A DNA stretch of 64,000 nucleotides from Streptomyces sp. yr375 (GCF_900110755.1 NZ_FOFF01000037.1:1-64000), one strand, 5' to 3'. Numbered from the stretch's first letter, positions 39,893 through 50,075 are shown. Program-made: numbers and translations. Notes: generated by a model from the letters alone, not told the origin.

Positions 39893-40693
39893 ATGGGCGG
39901 TACCGAACACCTCACGGTGCGGCGCGAAGGCGCCACACTCGTGCTCACGCTCAACCGGCCGGAGGCCAGGAACGCGCTCTCGATCGCCATGCTCGTCGGC
40001 CTGTACGACGGCTGGCTGGAGGCCGACGCGGACGACACGGTCCGCTCGATCGTGTTCACCGGCGCGGGCGGCGCGTTCTGCGCCGGCATGGATCTCAAGG
40101 CCCTCGCCGGGCAGGGCATGGAGGGGGAGCAGTACCGCGACCGGCTGAAGGCCGACCCCGACCTGCACTGGAAGGCGATGCTGCGCCATCACCGCCCCCG
40201 CAAGCCGGTGATCGCCGCCGTCGAGGGCCACTGCGTCGCGGGCGGCACGGAGATGCTCCAGGGCACCGACATCCGCGTCGCCGGCGAGTCCGCCACCTTC
40301 GGCCTCTTCGAGGTGCGGCGGGGCCTGTTCCCGATCGGCGGCTCCACGGTCCGGCTGCAACGCCAGATCCCGCGCACCCATGCCCTGGAGATGCTGCTCA
40401 CCGGGCGGCCGTACAGCGCGCGGGAGGCTGCCGCCATCGGGCTGGTCGGGCATGTCGTCCCCGACGGGACGGCCCTGTCGAAGGCGCTGGAGATCGCCGA
40501 ACGGGTCAACTCCTGCGGGCCGTTGGCGGTCGAGGCCGTCAAGGCGTCGGTGTACGAGACCGCCGAGCTCACGGAGACGGAGGGGCTCGCCTCCGAACTC
40601 GCCCGGGGCTGGCCGGTGTTCGACACCGACGATGCGAAGGAGGGTGCCCGGGCCTTTGCGGAGAAGCGGGCGCCTGTCTATAAGCGGGCGTGA
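39893..40693 (+). CDS. Enoyl-CoA hydratase/isomerase family protein (crotonase)
   Basis: Crotonase-fold protein of 266 residues that should act on an acyl-CoA, adding water to a double bond or isomerising it. Seen: LNRPEARNALS near residue 20, oxyanion segment GAGGAFCAGMDLKAL, second oxyanion segment AVEGHCVAGGTEMLQGTDIRVA, and FGLFEVRRGLFPIGGST. Here Glu occurs in FGLFEVRRG, but the second position often used by hydratases is less clear. A strong ribosome site (GAGGGGAG) precedes ATG 39893. It heads a rightward block with the DUF35 and thiolase-like genes. Confidence 0.92.
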   Translation: MGGTEHLTVRREGATLVLTLNRPEARNALSIAMLVGLYDGWLEADADDTVRSIVFTGAGGAFCAGMDLKALAGQGMEGEQYRDRLKADPDLHWKAMLRHHRPRKPVIAAVEGHCVAGGTEMLQGTDIRVAGESATFGLFEVRRGLFPIGGSTVRLQRQIPRTHALEMLLTGRPYSAREAAAIGLVGHVVPDGTALSKALEIAERVNSCGPLAVEAVKASVYETAELTETEGLASELARGWPVFDTDDAKEGARAFAEKRAPVYKRA

Positions 40694-40710
40694 TGTTCCG
40701 CCGGTGCGCC

Positions 40711-40797
40711 CGTTCGTAAGCTGCGGGCCGTCCGTCGCTGGTCGCGCCCACGCGGCGGAGCCGCAAATGTCACAGCCCCGCGCCCCTTTGGGGCGCG
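40711..40797. repeat. Streptomyces-type intergenic repeat with 8-bp hairpin
   Basis: The 137-nt gap between the crotonase and DUF35 genes contains a sequence of the form seen repeatedly between Streptomyces genes (GCTGGTCGCGCCCACGCGGC, CAGCCCCGCG). It ends in a perfect CGCGCCCC-TTT-GGGGCGCG hairpin (40779-40797). Recognition as a genus-wide repeat is from memory of similar elements; the hairpin is seen directly. It could attenuate or stabilise the message between the two genes. Confidence 0.6.
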
Positions 40798-40829
40798 ACT
40801 CACCGATGCTGCTCAGGAGGCAACCCCAG

Positions 40830-41774
40830 ATGCCTGAAGTTCTCAAAGCGCCCCTGGTTGTCGAGTTTCCGTTTACTCGGTCTCTTGGGCCCGTTCAGAG
40901 TGCGTTTCTTACCGGGTTGCGGGAGCGGGTCGTTCTCGGGGTGCGGGCCGGTGACGGGCGTGTTCTCGTGCCGCCCGTCGAGTACGACCCCGTCACCGCC
41001 GAGGAGATTCGCGACCTCGTGGAGGTGGCCCCCACCGGGACGGTCACCACCTGGGCCTGGAACCACGCGCCCCGCCGGGGTCAGCCCCTCGGCACCCCCT
41101 TCGCGTGGGTGCTGGTGCGGCTCGACGGGGCCGGCACCGCTCTGCTGCACGCCCTCGACGCCCCCGGGCCCGACGCCGTCCGCACCGGGATGCGGGTGCG
41201 GATCCGCTGGGCCGAGGAACGTACCGGTGCCATCACCGACATCGCCTGCTTCGAGCCGTACGACGGCGCGCCGGGCCAACCGACCGGCAGCGACGGGGAG
41301 TTCGAGGGCGAGCCGGTGACCGGCATCGTCGCCCCCGCTCGGCTCGACTACACCTACTCGCCCGGCCGCGCCCAGTCCGACTACATCGCCGCGCTCGCCA
41401 CCCGGCGCACGGTCGGCGAACGCTGCCCGTCCTGCCGCAAGGTGTACGTCCCGCCGCGCGGGGCCTGCCCCACCTGCGGTGTGCCGACCGCCGAACAGGT
41501 CGAGGTCGGGCCGGGCGGCACCGTCACCACCTTCTGCATCGTCAACATCAAGGCGAGGAACCTCGACATCGAAGTCCCCTACGTGTACGCCCACATCGCC
41601 CTCGACGGGGCCGACCTCGCCCTGCACGGACGCATCGGCGGCATCCCCTACGACCAGGTGCGCATGGGCCTGCGCGTCGAACCCGTGTGGACGGAAGGCG
41701 CCCGCTACCCCGACCACTACCGGCCGACCGGCGAACCCGACGCGGACTACGACGCCTACAAGGAGCTGCTGTGA
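40830..41774 (+). CDS. Tandem OB-fold/zinc-ribbon DUF35 protein
   Basis: Acyl-CoA-associated DUF35 protein of 314 residues. An N-terminal half (residues 1-150) looks like an OB fold alone (VEYDPVTAEEI, FAWVLVRLDGAG). The C-terminal half is a standard DUF35: rubredoxin-like zinc ribbon CPSCRKVYVPPRGACPTCG with four cysteines, followed by an OB fold (GTVTTFCIVNIKARN). DUF35 proteins are partners of thiolase-like enzymes and of the ChsH2/Ltp2 hydratase-aldolase complexes of steroid side-chain degradation. The next gene, a thiolase-like protein, overlaps by 4 nt. ATG 40830 is chosen for CAGGAGG (40814-40820) upstream. Confidence 0.88.
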   Translation: MPEVLKAPLVVEFPFTRSLGPVQSAFLTGLRERVVLGVRAGDGRVLVPPVEYDPVTAEEIRDLVEVAPTGTVTTWAWNHAPRRGQPLGTPFAWVLVRLDGAGTALLHALDAPGPDAVRTGMRVRIRWAEERTGAITDIACFEPYDGAPGQPTGSDGEFEGEPVTGIVAPARLDYTYSPGRAQSDYIAALATRRTVGERCPSCRKVYVPPRGACPTCGVPTAEQVEVGPGGTVTTFCIVNIKARNLDIEVPYVYAHIALDGADLALHGRIGGIPYDQVRMGLRVEPVWTEGARYPDHYRPTGEPDADYDAYKELL

Positions 41775-42837
41775 CCCGCGAGGAATCCTCAGGCCTCCGC
41801 GACGTCGCGGTGGTGGCCTTCGCCCAGACCGACGTCCTGCGCACCACCGACGAGCTCTCCGAAGTGGAGATGCTCATGCCGGTCCTGCACAGCGTCCTAA
41901 ACCGGACCGGCCTGAAGACCGCCGACATCGGCTTCACCTGCTCCGGCTCCAGCGACTACCTCGCCGGCCGCGCCTTCTCCTTCACCCTCGCCCTCGACGG
42001 CGTCGGAGCCTGGCCGCCCATCGCCGAGTCCCACGTCGAGATGGACGGTGCGTGGGCGCTGTACGAGGCGTGGACCAAACTGCTCACCGGCGACGCGGAC
42101 ACCGCGCTCGTCTACTCCTACGGCAAGTCCTCGCCCGGCTCCGTACGCGACGTGCTCACCCGCCAACTCGACCCGTACTACGTCGCCCCCCTGTGGCCCG
42201 ACTCCGTCGCCCTCGCCGCGCTCCAGGCCCAGGCCCTGATCGACGCGGGCGACACCGACGAGAGCGCCCTCGCCGCCGTCGGCGCCCGCAGCCGACGCGT
42301 CGCCACCCTCAACTCCCATGCCCAGCTCCGGGGTTCGGTGCCCCAGGGGGATTACGTCGTACGGCCGCTGCGCACCGGCGACTGCCCGCCGGTCGGCGAC
42401 GGGGCCGCCGCCGTGATCCTCGCGGCGGGGGAACGGGCCCGCGAACTGTGCTCCCGGCCCGCCTGGATCCGGGGCATCGACCACCGCATCGAGGCCCACG
42501 CGCTCGGCGTGCGCGACCTCACCGACTCGCCCTCCACCCGCCTCGCCGCCCAGAAGGCGGGCGTTTTCGAACGGCCCGTCGACACCGCCGAGTTGCACGC
42601 CCCGTTCAGCGCGCAGGAGGTCGTCCTGCGCAAGGCGCTGCGGCTGGACGACAGCGTGCGGGTCAACCTGTCCGGCGGCGCCCTCGCCGCCAACCCCATG
42701 ATGGCCGCCGGCCTCGTCCGCATCGGCGAGGCCGCCGCCCGCATCCACCGGGGCGAGTCCGACCGAGCCCTCGCCCACGCCACCTCCGGCCCGTGTCTCC
42801 AACAGAACCTGGTCGCCGTACTCGAAGGGGAACCGCG

Positions 42838-42841
<4 letters not shown>
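41771..42841 (+). CDS. Thiolase-fold lipid-transfer-like protein (first of pair)
   Basis: Thiolase-fold protein of 356 residues, starting at a GTG that overlaps the DUF35 stop (GTGA). The N-terminus (DVAVVAFAQTDVLRT) and C-terminal glycine-rich segment (NLSGGALAANPMMAAGLVRIGEAA) fit the SCP-x/Ltp branch. The active-site Cys of true thiolases is absent; no CxS motif is seen in the nucleophile loop, where the sequence around residues 75-105 reads SHVEMDGAWALYEAW. Ltp2-type members of this branch work as retro-aldolases with a DUF35 partner, which fits the gene order. It overlaps the second thiolase-like gene (ATGA). The substrate is unknown. Confidence 0.87.
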
Positions 42842-44004
<1,163 letters not shown>

Positions 44005-44087
44005 AAGGTCCCGCTCACGTGCTCTGTCGGCCTCCCGAACCGGTCGCTAGGCTGACCCGCGGACGACGAACCGGGAGGAGCACGGAC

Positions 44088-44330
44088 GTGGCCGAGAGCA
44101 CCATCCAGCAGCAGCCGCTCACGGGCTGGGACAAGCCCGAGCTGGACCTCAGCAGCGCCGAGTGGCAGTCCAGCAGCCAGGGGCGGGGGGATGTCCAGAT
44201 CGCCTTCGTCGAGGGATTCATCGCGATGCGCAACAGCGGCCGTCCCCAGAGCCCTTCGCTGATCTTCACGCCCGCCGAGTGGGGCGCGTTCGTGTCGGGG
44301 GCGCGGGAGGGGGAGTTCGACCTGACCTGA
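44088..44330 (+). CDS. DUF397 protein
   Basis: Small protein of 80 residues with the DUF397 pattern: LSSAEWQSSSQG near residue 21, IAFVEGFIAMRNSG, and C-terminal LIFTPAEWGAFVSGAREGEFD. The GTG at 44088 is preceded by GGGAGGAG at a 7-nt spacing, and a -10-like TAGGCT lies at about 44048. DUF397 genes in Streptomyces normally pair with an XRE/DUF5753 regulator (as in BldB- or WhiJ-like systems), but no such gene adjoins this one, making it an orphan. A role as a partner to a regulator elsewhere is inferred. Confidence 0.88.
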   Translation: MAESTIQQQPLTGWDKPELDLSSAEWQSSSQGRGDVQIAFVEGFIAMRNSGRPQSPSLIFTPAEWGAFVSGAREGEFDLT

Positions 44331-44535
44331 CCCCGCCCGCCTCGCAGCAGGCCCGTCGACCGCCCCGAGCCCGCGCCGACGAGCCGCGTCCCGCCGGTGC
44401 GCCCGGCGCCCGCCGCCAGGTGGTCGCCGGCGTCCCGCCCCGGGGACGTGATCGGCCGTCCCCGACCCGCGCCCGGCGGCGAACCGCAGCCCGCCCAGGC
44501 GTCACCGGACGCCGGTGGCCACGTACCATGGCCGC

Positions 44536-45033
44536 ATGTCGTTCCTCCGCCGCCGCAGTGCCACTCCCGCCGGGCCCGACTTCGACGTACTGGCCATGGA
44601 TCCGGGCGACTGGCCCGGCAATCTGGGCGCCGGCCTGCTGCCCGCCCCCGACGGTAGCTGCCAGGGCGTCTTCCTGCGCTACGACCTCTTCGGCGGCCGC
44701 GGCCCCGCGATGATCATCGGCAATCTGCCCGAGGGCTCCCCGGCCCGCGAGGTGGCGGAGGACGAGATCCCCTTCGAGGTCGCCCAACTGCTGCTCGCCC
44801 TGGAGAACGACGAGGAGGTGACCGTCGTCGGCACCGAGGACATGCCGGTGATGCAGGGCGACAACCTGCTGATCGTGCGCCGTCTCAAGCTCTCCGAGGG
44901 GCGGATCTCCTGCGTGCAGTTCGACCGCAGCGACCAGGTCCTGGTGACCATCGCCGCCTGGGACCGCCCCATCACCGACGACCTGTACGCCCTGCTGAAA
45001 CCGCTCCCGGCGGAGCTGTTCCAGCAGGGCTGA
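44536..45033 (+). CDS. Conserved hypothetical protein
   Basis: A 165-residue acidic protein without signal peptide or membrane segment. I recognise no domain; the sequence is well formed (alternating hydrophobic/charged segments such as VAQLLLALENDEEVTVVG and MQGDNLLIVRRLKL) and its codon bias matches neighbours, so it is a real gene. The about 200 nt before it (44331-44535) hold no gene but include a GGCGTC/GACGCC hairpin and TACCAT (44524-44529) as a possible -10 placing the transcript start at the ATG; no ribosome site is seen. It converges with the amidase. Confidence 0.75.
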   Translation: MSFLRRRSATPAGPDFDVLAMDPGDWPGNLGAGLLPAPDGSCQGVFLRYDLFGGRGPAMIIGNLPEGSPAREVAEDEIPFEVAQLLLALENDEEVTVVGTEDMPVMQGDNLLIVRRLKLSEGRISCVQFDRSDQVLVTIAAWDRPITDDLYALLKPLPAELFQQG

Positions 45034-45040
45034 GGCCCGG

Positions 45041-47020
45041 CTAGAAGGCCGACGAGGCCGACGACATCACCTTCACGTCCGCCGCCCGCACGAACGCCAC
45101 CCGGTGGCCGTACTGGATCTCGTAGTACTGATCGTCCCCGATGACGACCTGGTGCGAGGCGGTGGAGAAGGTCACCGCGTAGTAGTACTCGCCCGGCACC
45201 TTGTCCCCGACCACGTACTTCTGGCCCTTCGGCAGGGTGTACGGCAGCGCTGCGAGCCCCTGGTCGGGGACGCCCGCCGGGTAGGCCGACGCCTCCGGGT
45301 AGGCGCGGCCGTACAGCGGCACGCTCGCAAGGCCGTCCTTGGGCGTCACCACCTGGCCCGCCGCGGGCACCGCCGTCGGCTGGCCCTCCGGGTTGCGGAA
45401 CCAGGCCTTCTGACCCAGGTACCAGATCGCCGTCCAGTCACCCCACTGGTCGGCGACCGCGTACTGCTGGCCGGTGGACACCCGCGAGGCGAGGTCGTTC
45501 ACGCCCGTCGTCGGCGCCGAGCCGTCGCCGACGTCCTTGATCAGGGCGGACTTCTCGTCGTGGTCGGAGTACAGCCGCACCTCGCTGGAACCGTGCGCCG
45601 CGCACGGCTGCCCCTTGACGGCGCAGTCCGTGTACACCGGCTGGTTGGCGGCGTAGTCCGGCCGGATCGTCACCAGGCCGCCGCTGCCGCCGCTGCGGGC
45701 CGTCGCCGCGAAGGGCCGCCCGAGCAGCTCGAAGTAGTGCCGCCAGTCCCAGTACGGGCCCGGGTCGGTGTGCATCCCGGAGACGGCCGCGGCGGTCGGA
45801 CCGGGCACGTTGTCATGGCCCAGGATGTGCTGCCGGTCCAGCGGGATGCCGTACTTCGCGGCCAGGTACGTCACCAGCCGGGCCGACGAGCGGTACATCG
45901 CCTCCGTGTACCAGGCGTCCGGCTGGGCGAGGAAACCCTCGTGCTCCAGACCGATCGACGTGGAGTTGATGTACCAGTTGCCCGCGTGCCAGGCCACGTC
46001 CTTCGCCTTCACATGCTGGGCGATGTGGCCGTCGGTGGAGCGCAGCGAGTAGTTCCAGGACACGTACGTCGGGTCCTGGACCAGGTCCAGCACCCCTTCC
46101 CAGCGGCCCTCGGTGTCGTGGACGACGATGTACTTGATGCCCGGCGCGGCGGGCCGGTCGGCGAGGTCGTGGTTGCCGTAGTCGTTGTCGCCGAACTGCT
46201 CGTAGGGCGCCGGGATCCACTCGCAGGACACCGTCGCCGGGCACTCGGTGCCCGCCGCCGAGACCGTGCGCAGACCGGTCTCCCGCAGTTGGGACGTGCG
46301 CGGCGCGAGGTCCGGCTGCGCGGCCAGGGCGACCGGCCCGCCCGCGTCCGTCATCCGCTCCTCGCCGGTGCGCAGCACGTCGTAGACGTCGTTCGCGTAG
46401 GCGGCGGCCGTCGCGGTGTCGTCCGCGCCCGAGAACCGCGCCACCGCGCCGTACCAGCCCGCCGGGCCGGCGCTCAGCGGCTCGCCCAGACTCCGCTGGG
46501 CGGCGGCGAGGAGGGCCGCGCCGCCCGCGATGTTGGCCGCCGGGTCCGTGCGCAGTTCCTCGGGGCTCAGCCCGGTCAGCTCCGCCGCCCTCGGCAGGGT
46601 CCGCAGCCGGGCCGGGAGCTCTTTGTCCGACGGGATCCGCGCGGCCGGGGGCAGGGCCGGGCGGGCCGAGTCGCCCCGGGCGTCCTCCGTGCCCTCGCTG
46701 TGGTGCGGGGCCGTCGCGAGCGCCGTACGCGCGTCGGTGAGGTGCATCGGGCCGTAGCCGCCGGTCACGCTCGGCGCGCCGTCGTGCGTGTCCCAGCGGG
46801 ACTGGAGGTAGGAGACGCCCAGGAGCACGCTCTGCGGCACGTGGTACTCGGCGGCAGCGGCGGCGAACGCCCGCTGAAGGCTGCTCGCCGAGGACTGGGC
46901 GGTGGCGGGCGCCGCGCCGAGCAGCGGGAGCAGCAGAGCCGCCGACGCCATCGCGCCTGCGGCTCTACGGGTACCTCGGGTACATCTGGGGGATCCGGAG
47001 TGAGTGACGGGTTTTCGCAA
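45041..47020 (-). CDS. Secreted N-acetylmuramoyl-L-alanine amidase (amidase-2/PGRP type)
   Basis: Exported peptidoglycan hydrolase of about 659 residues that should cut the bond between N-acetylmuramic acid and L-alanine. The signal peptide has a twin-Arg-like basic start (RRAAGAMASAALLLPLLGAAPATAQ). A lytic-transglycosylase-like N-region (LLGVSYLQSRW, ANIAGGAALL) precedes the amidase-2 domain with the zinc-ligand His in IVVHDTEG and HILGHDNVPGP/TDPGPYWDW; the C-terminal 200 residues hold SH3-like segments. I set the start at TTG 47020: AGGAGG lies 5 nt upstream and it opens exactly before the signal peptide, while the in-frame ATG at 47065 overlaps the likely promoter (TTGACG, 47094-47089). 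A 22-bp hairpin insulates it from the gene upstream. Confidence 0.9.
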   Translation of the reverse strand: MRKPVTHSGSPRCTRGTRRAAGAMASAALLLPLLGAAPATAQSSASSLQRAFAAAAAEYHVPQSVLLGVSYLQSRWDTHDGAPSVTGGYGPMHLTDARTALATAPHHSEGTEDARGDSARPALPPAARIPSDKELPARLRTLPRAAELTGLSPEELRTDPAANIAGGAALLAAAQRSLGEPLSAGPAGWYGAVARFSGADDTATAAAYANDVYDVLRTGEERMTDAGGPVALAAQPDLAPRTSQLRETGLRTVSAAGTECPATVSCEWIPAPYEQFGDNDYGNHDLADRPAAPGIKYIVVHDTEGRWEGVLDLVQDPTYVSWNYSLRSTDGHIAQHVKAKDVAWHAGNWYINSTSIGLEHEGFLAQPDAWYTEAMYRSSARLVTYLAAKYGIPLDRQHILGHDNVPGPTAAAVSGMHTDPGPYWDWRHYFELLGRPFAATARSGGSGGLVTIRPDYAANQPVYTDCAVKGQPCAAHGSSEVRLYSDHDEKSALIKDVGDGSAPTTGVNDLASRVSTGQQYAVADQWGDWTAIWYLGQKAWFRNPEGQPTAVPAAGQVVTPKDGLASVPLYGRAYPEASAYPAGVPDQGLAALPYTLPKGQKYVVGDKVPGEYYYAVTFSTASHQVVIGDDQYYEIQYGHRVAFVRAADVKVMSSASSAF

Positions 47021-47110
47021 CGCGGCCTCCTGGGCGAGCGGGCGGGCATACAACCCGTCAATCATGCGCACAAACAGGAGATTTCCCTCGTCAAGACACC
47101 GCTCTCGCAC

Positions 47111-47162
47111 CGACGGAGGTCCGCGGTGCGCCGCCGTTCAGGCGCACCGCGGACCTCCGTCG
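47111..47162. terminator. 22-bp perfect inverted repeat (strong terminator)
   Basis: Arms 47111-47132 and 47141-47162 are perfectly complementary over 22 bp with an 8-nt loop. It lies 30 nt past the stop of the minus-strand kinase gene and just upstream of the amidase promoter, so it most likely terminates the kinase message and protects the amidase from read-through. No T-run follows. Confidence 0.8.
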
Positions 47163-47192
47163 TCTTCGGCCGGTCCCCGCCGACAGGCTCCT

Positions 47193-48332
47193 TCAGCGTG
47201 TGCCGACCGCCGCGCGTACGGCCCGGCGAGCCATCTGGCAGTCGTCGTGCAGCCGCCGCAGCAGCAGGCGCTGCTCCTCGCCGGTCGGTACGCCGCCCGG
47301 GTGGGCCGCCCCCGGGACGGTGGGGGCCGGGTCCTGCATCGAACGCTGCACGGCCGTCTCGTAGGTGCGGATCTCGCGGGTCAGGACCAGCATCAGGTTC
47401 ACCAGGAAGGCGTCCCGCGAGGCCGGGCCCGCCGACTGGGCGAGCTGGCTGATCTGACGGCGCGCCACCGGCGCGTCGCCCAGCGCCGACCACAGCGTCG
47501 CCAGGTCGTAGCCCGGCAGATACCAGCCCGCGTGCTCCCAGTCCACCAGCACTGGACCGGCCGGCGAGAGAAGGATGTTCGACAGGAGGGCGTCGCCGTG
47601 GCAGAACTGGCCCATGCCCTGCCGGCCCGCGGTGGCCGCGATGCCGTGCAGCAGCTTCTGCAGGTCACCGAGGTCCCGGTCGGTGAGCAGACCCAGCTCG
47701 TGGTAGCGGGAGATCCGGGCCGCGTAGTCGAGCGGCGCGTCGAACGTCCCGGCCGGTGGCCGCCAGGTGTTCAGGCGGCAGATCGCGCCGAGCGCCGCCC
47801 TGATGTCGGCGCGCGGCGGGGCCTCGGTGGGGTGCCGTTGCAGGGCCGCCACGCGCCCCGGCATCCGCTCGATCACCAGGGTGCAGTTGTCCGGGTCCGC
47901 CGCGATCAGTCTCGGCGCGCGCACCGGGGGGCGCTGCCGGACGAACGTGCGGTACGCGGCTATTTCGTGCCGGATCCGCTCGGCCCACACGGGGGAGTGG
48001 TCCAGTAAACACTTGGCGACGGCGGTGCTGCGCCCTGTCGTGCCGACCAGGAGCACCGAGCGGCCGCTGCGGCGCAGCACCTGGACCGGGGCGAACTCCG
48101 GGCAGATGCGGTGCACCGAGGCGATCGCCGTGCGCAGTTGGGCGCCCTGGGGGCCGGACAGGTCGAGTCTTCCGCTGAGCGGTTGGGTGCCGAGGCCCGC
48201 GGGGCGCCGGGTCAGTCCCGCGCCGAGCGCGGGGGCCGCCGACCGTGCGGGGGCGAGGTAGGGGCCGCCACCGCCCGGACGGGGGTGCAGCGACCGGGGC
48301 GGGGCGGACACGGAGGACGATGCTGCGTACAT
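47193..48332 (-). CDS. Aminoglycoside phosphotransferase (APH)-family kinase
   Basis: Protein-kinase-like phosphotransferase of 379 residues. The first 60 residues are Pro/Gly/Ala-rich and probably disordered. Then come VAKCLLDHSPVW (ATP-binding lysine), the Brenner motif CHGDALLSNILLSPAGPVLVDWEHAG (catalytic Asp and the Asn/Asp metal ligands) and a helical C-terminus. Many chromosomal APH-fold proteins phosphorylate small metabolites rather than antibiotics; resistance cannot be inferred. ATG 48332 is the only start compatible with the full protein. It is divergent from the NsdA-like regulator across 231 nt. Confidence 0.88.
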   Translation of the reverse strand: MYAASSSVSAPPRSLHPRPGGGGPYLAPARSAAPALGAGLTRRPAGLGTQPLSGRLDLSGPQGAQLRTAIASVHRICPEFAPVQVLRRSGRSVLLVGTTGRSTAVAKCLLDHSPVWAERIRHEIAAYRTFVRQRPPVRAPRLIAADPDNCTLVIERMPGRVAALQRHPTEAPPRADIRAALGAICRLNTWRPPAGTFDAPLDYAARISRYHELGLLTDRDLGDLQKLLHGIAATAGRQGMGQFCHGDALLSNILLSPAGPVLVDWEHAGWYLPGYDLATLWSALGDAPVARRQISQLAQSAGPASRDAFLVNLMLVLTREIRTYETAVQRSMQDPAPTVPGAAHPGGVPTGEEQRLLLRRLHDDCQMARRAVRAAVGTR

Positions 48333-48563
48333 GGGGGAAACAGATCCCTTCGTGTGCCGGACGTCTGACGCTGCCCCGACCGGTCCCCCGCGTACACCCT
48401 GGGGAGTGTTCCTGGGCGACCGGGTCGGGGTGGCGCGTTCCTACCTGACACCCATGGCCCACTGGCACACCATGTGGCGGACCCTGGCGAAACCCTGGCG
48501 AATAGTCGCCCGGCAACTTTCACCGGGCTACTGTCAACTCAGCCGAGAACCTGGGGGCTTGAT

Positions 48564-50066
48564 GTGAGCGGACAACCCAACACCCGCCTCTCGGACTTGT
48601 TCGGCCTGGCCGGCTGGTCCAAGGGCGAACTCGCGAGGCTGGTCAACCGGCAGGCGGCGGCCATGGGCCACCCCCAGTTGTCGACCGACACCTCCCGGGT
48701 TCGGCGGTGGATCGACATGGGAGAGATCCCGCGCGATCCGGTGCCGCGGGTACTGGTAGCCCTGTTCACCGAGCGTCTCGGTCGTGTCGTGACCATCGAG
48801 GACCTCGGTCTGGTCCGGCAGGGGCGTTCCGGGAATCGGCCCGACGGCGGGAGTGTGCCACACCCCGACGGTGTGCCGTGGGCGCCCGAACGGACTGCTG
48901 CGGTCCTCACCGAATTCACGGGAATGGACCTCATGCTCAACCGACGCGGCCTTGTGAGCGCGGGTGTCGTCCTCACGGCGGGATCCGCACTCAGCAGTGC
49001 CATGTACGAGTGGCTGCACACCGATCCGACCCTCGCCGCCGACGCTCCCGCCCTCGACCACCCCCTCCTCCACCATGCCGACCCCGCCGGGTTCGACCGC
49101 TACGAGGCGGCCCCCATCGGAACGGAGGAGGTCGACGAACTGGAGCGCTCCGTCGAGGTGTTCCGCGCCTGGGACGCGGCCCGCGGGGGCGGGCTGCAAC
49201 GCAAGGCGGTGGTGGGACAGCTCAACGAGGTGGGCGGCATGCTCGCCTACCATCACCCCGCCCATCTCCAGCGGCGCCTGTGGGGCGTCGCCGCCAACCT
49301 CGCCGTCCTCGCGGGCTGGATGTCGCACGACGTGGGTCTGGAGCCCACGGCCCAGAAGTACTTCGTCATCGCCGCCCACGCCGCGCACGAGGGCGGCGAC
49401 CGGCCCCGGGCCGGCGAGGCGCTCTCCCGGGCGGCCCGCCAGATGGTCCACCTCGGCCGGCCCGACGAGGCCCTGGACCTGATGAAGCTCGCCCAGTCCG
49501 GTGCCGGTGACAACGTACTGCCGCGCACCCGGGCGATGTTCCACACCATCGAGGCCTGGGCGCAGGCGTCGATGGGCAAGGGGCAGGCCATGCGCCGCAC
49601 CCTCGGCCGGGCGGAGGACCTCTTCGTCGCCGACCGGGGCGATGTCACCCCGCCGCCCTGGATGCAGACCTTCAAGGACGAGGATCTGTACGGCATGCAG
49701 GCCCTGGCCTACCGCACGCTGGCCGAGTTCGAGCCGCAGGCGGCCGTGCACGCCCAGTACTACGCGGAGAAGGCCCTCGCGCTGCGCGTCGACGGGCGTG
49801 AGCGGTCGAAGATCTTCGACCATCTGTCCATGGCGTCCGCCTGCTTCATCGCGGACGACCCCGAACAGGCGCTCCGGTTCGCCCGGTTGGCGCTGGTGTC
49901 GATGGGGTCGAACTCCTCCCGGCGGACCTGGGACCGGCTGAGCCAGATGTACCGGCTCACCGCGCAGTACGCCGACTACCCGAGCATCAGGGAACTGCGC
50001 GAGGAGATCAAGCTGGCGCTGCCGAAGCAGAAGGGGGGCAGGGGCGGCAACAGCGCCCCGGCATAA
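48564..50066 (+). CDS. NsdA-like TPR regulatory protein
   Basis: Cytoplasmic regulator of 500 residues. The N-terminus (PNTRLSDLFGLAGWSKGELARLVNRQA, then DTSRVRRWIDMGEIPRDPVPRVLVALF) is an atypical helix-turn-helix-like region; the remainder is tetratricopeptide-like helices (e.g. GEALSRAARQMVHLGRPDEALDLMKLA). This matches, in length and N-terminal signature, the NsdA family of Streptomyces, whose members repress sporulation and antibiotic production; several paralogues exist per genome, so the symbol is not assigned. GTG 48564 is chosen because the family begins MSGxPNTRL. Just upstream, CCTGGCGAA occurs twice in tandem (about 48482-48500). Confidence 0.85.
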   Translation: MSGQPNTRLSDLFGLAGWSKGELARLVNRQAAAMGHPQLSTDTSRVRRWIDMGEIPRDPVPRVLVALFTERLGRVVTIEDLGLVRQGRSGNRPDGGSVPHPDGVPWAPERTAAVLTEFTGMDLMLNRRGLVSAGVVLTAGSALSSAMYEWLHTDPTLAADAPALDHPLLHHADPAGFDRYEAAPIGTEEVDELERSVEVFRAWDAARGGGLQRKAVVGQLNEVGGMLAYHHPAHLQRRLWGVAANLAVLAGWMSHDVGLEPTAQKYFVIAAHAAHEGGDRPRAGEALSRAARQMVHLGRPDEALDLMKLAQSGAGDNVLPRTRAMFHTIEAWAQASMGKGQAMRRTLGRAEDLFVADRGDVTPPPWMQTFKDEDLYGMQALAYRTLAEFEPQAAVHAQYYAEKALALRVDGRERSKIFDHLSMASACFIADDPEQALRFARLALVSMGSNSSRRTWDRLSQMYRLTAQYADYPSIRELREEIKLALPKQKGGRGGNSAPA

Positions 50067-50075
50067 GGGAGTCGG

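Noticed and set aside
40779..40797. 8-bp hairpin as the terminator of the crotonase gene alone
   Set aside because: It is part of a longer repeat element, and the downstream genes look like the same pathway, so termination is not proven.
47193..48332. APH-fold gene as antibiotic resistance for the polyketide
   Set aside because: It is 24 kb from the cluster, polyketide substrates do not fit and the family is mostly metabolic kinases.
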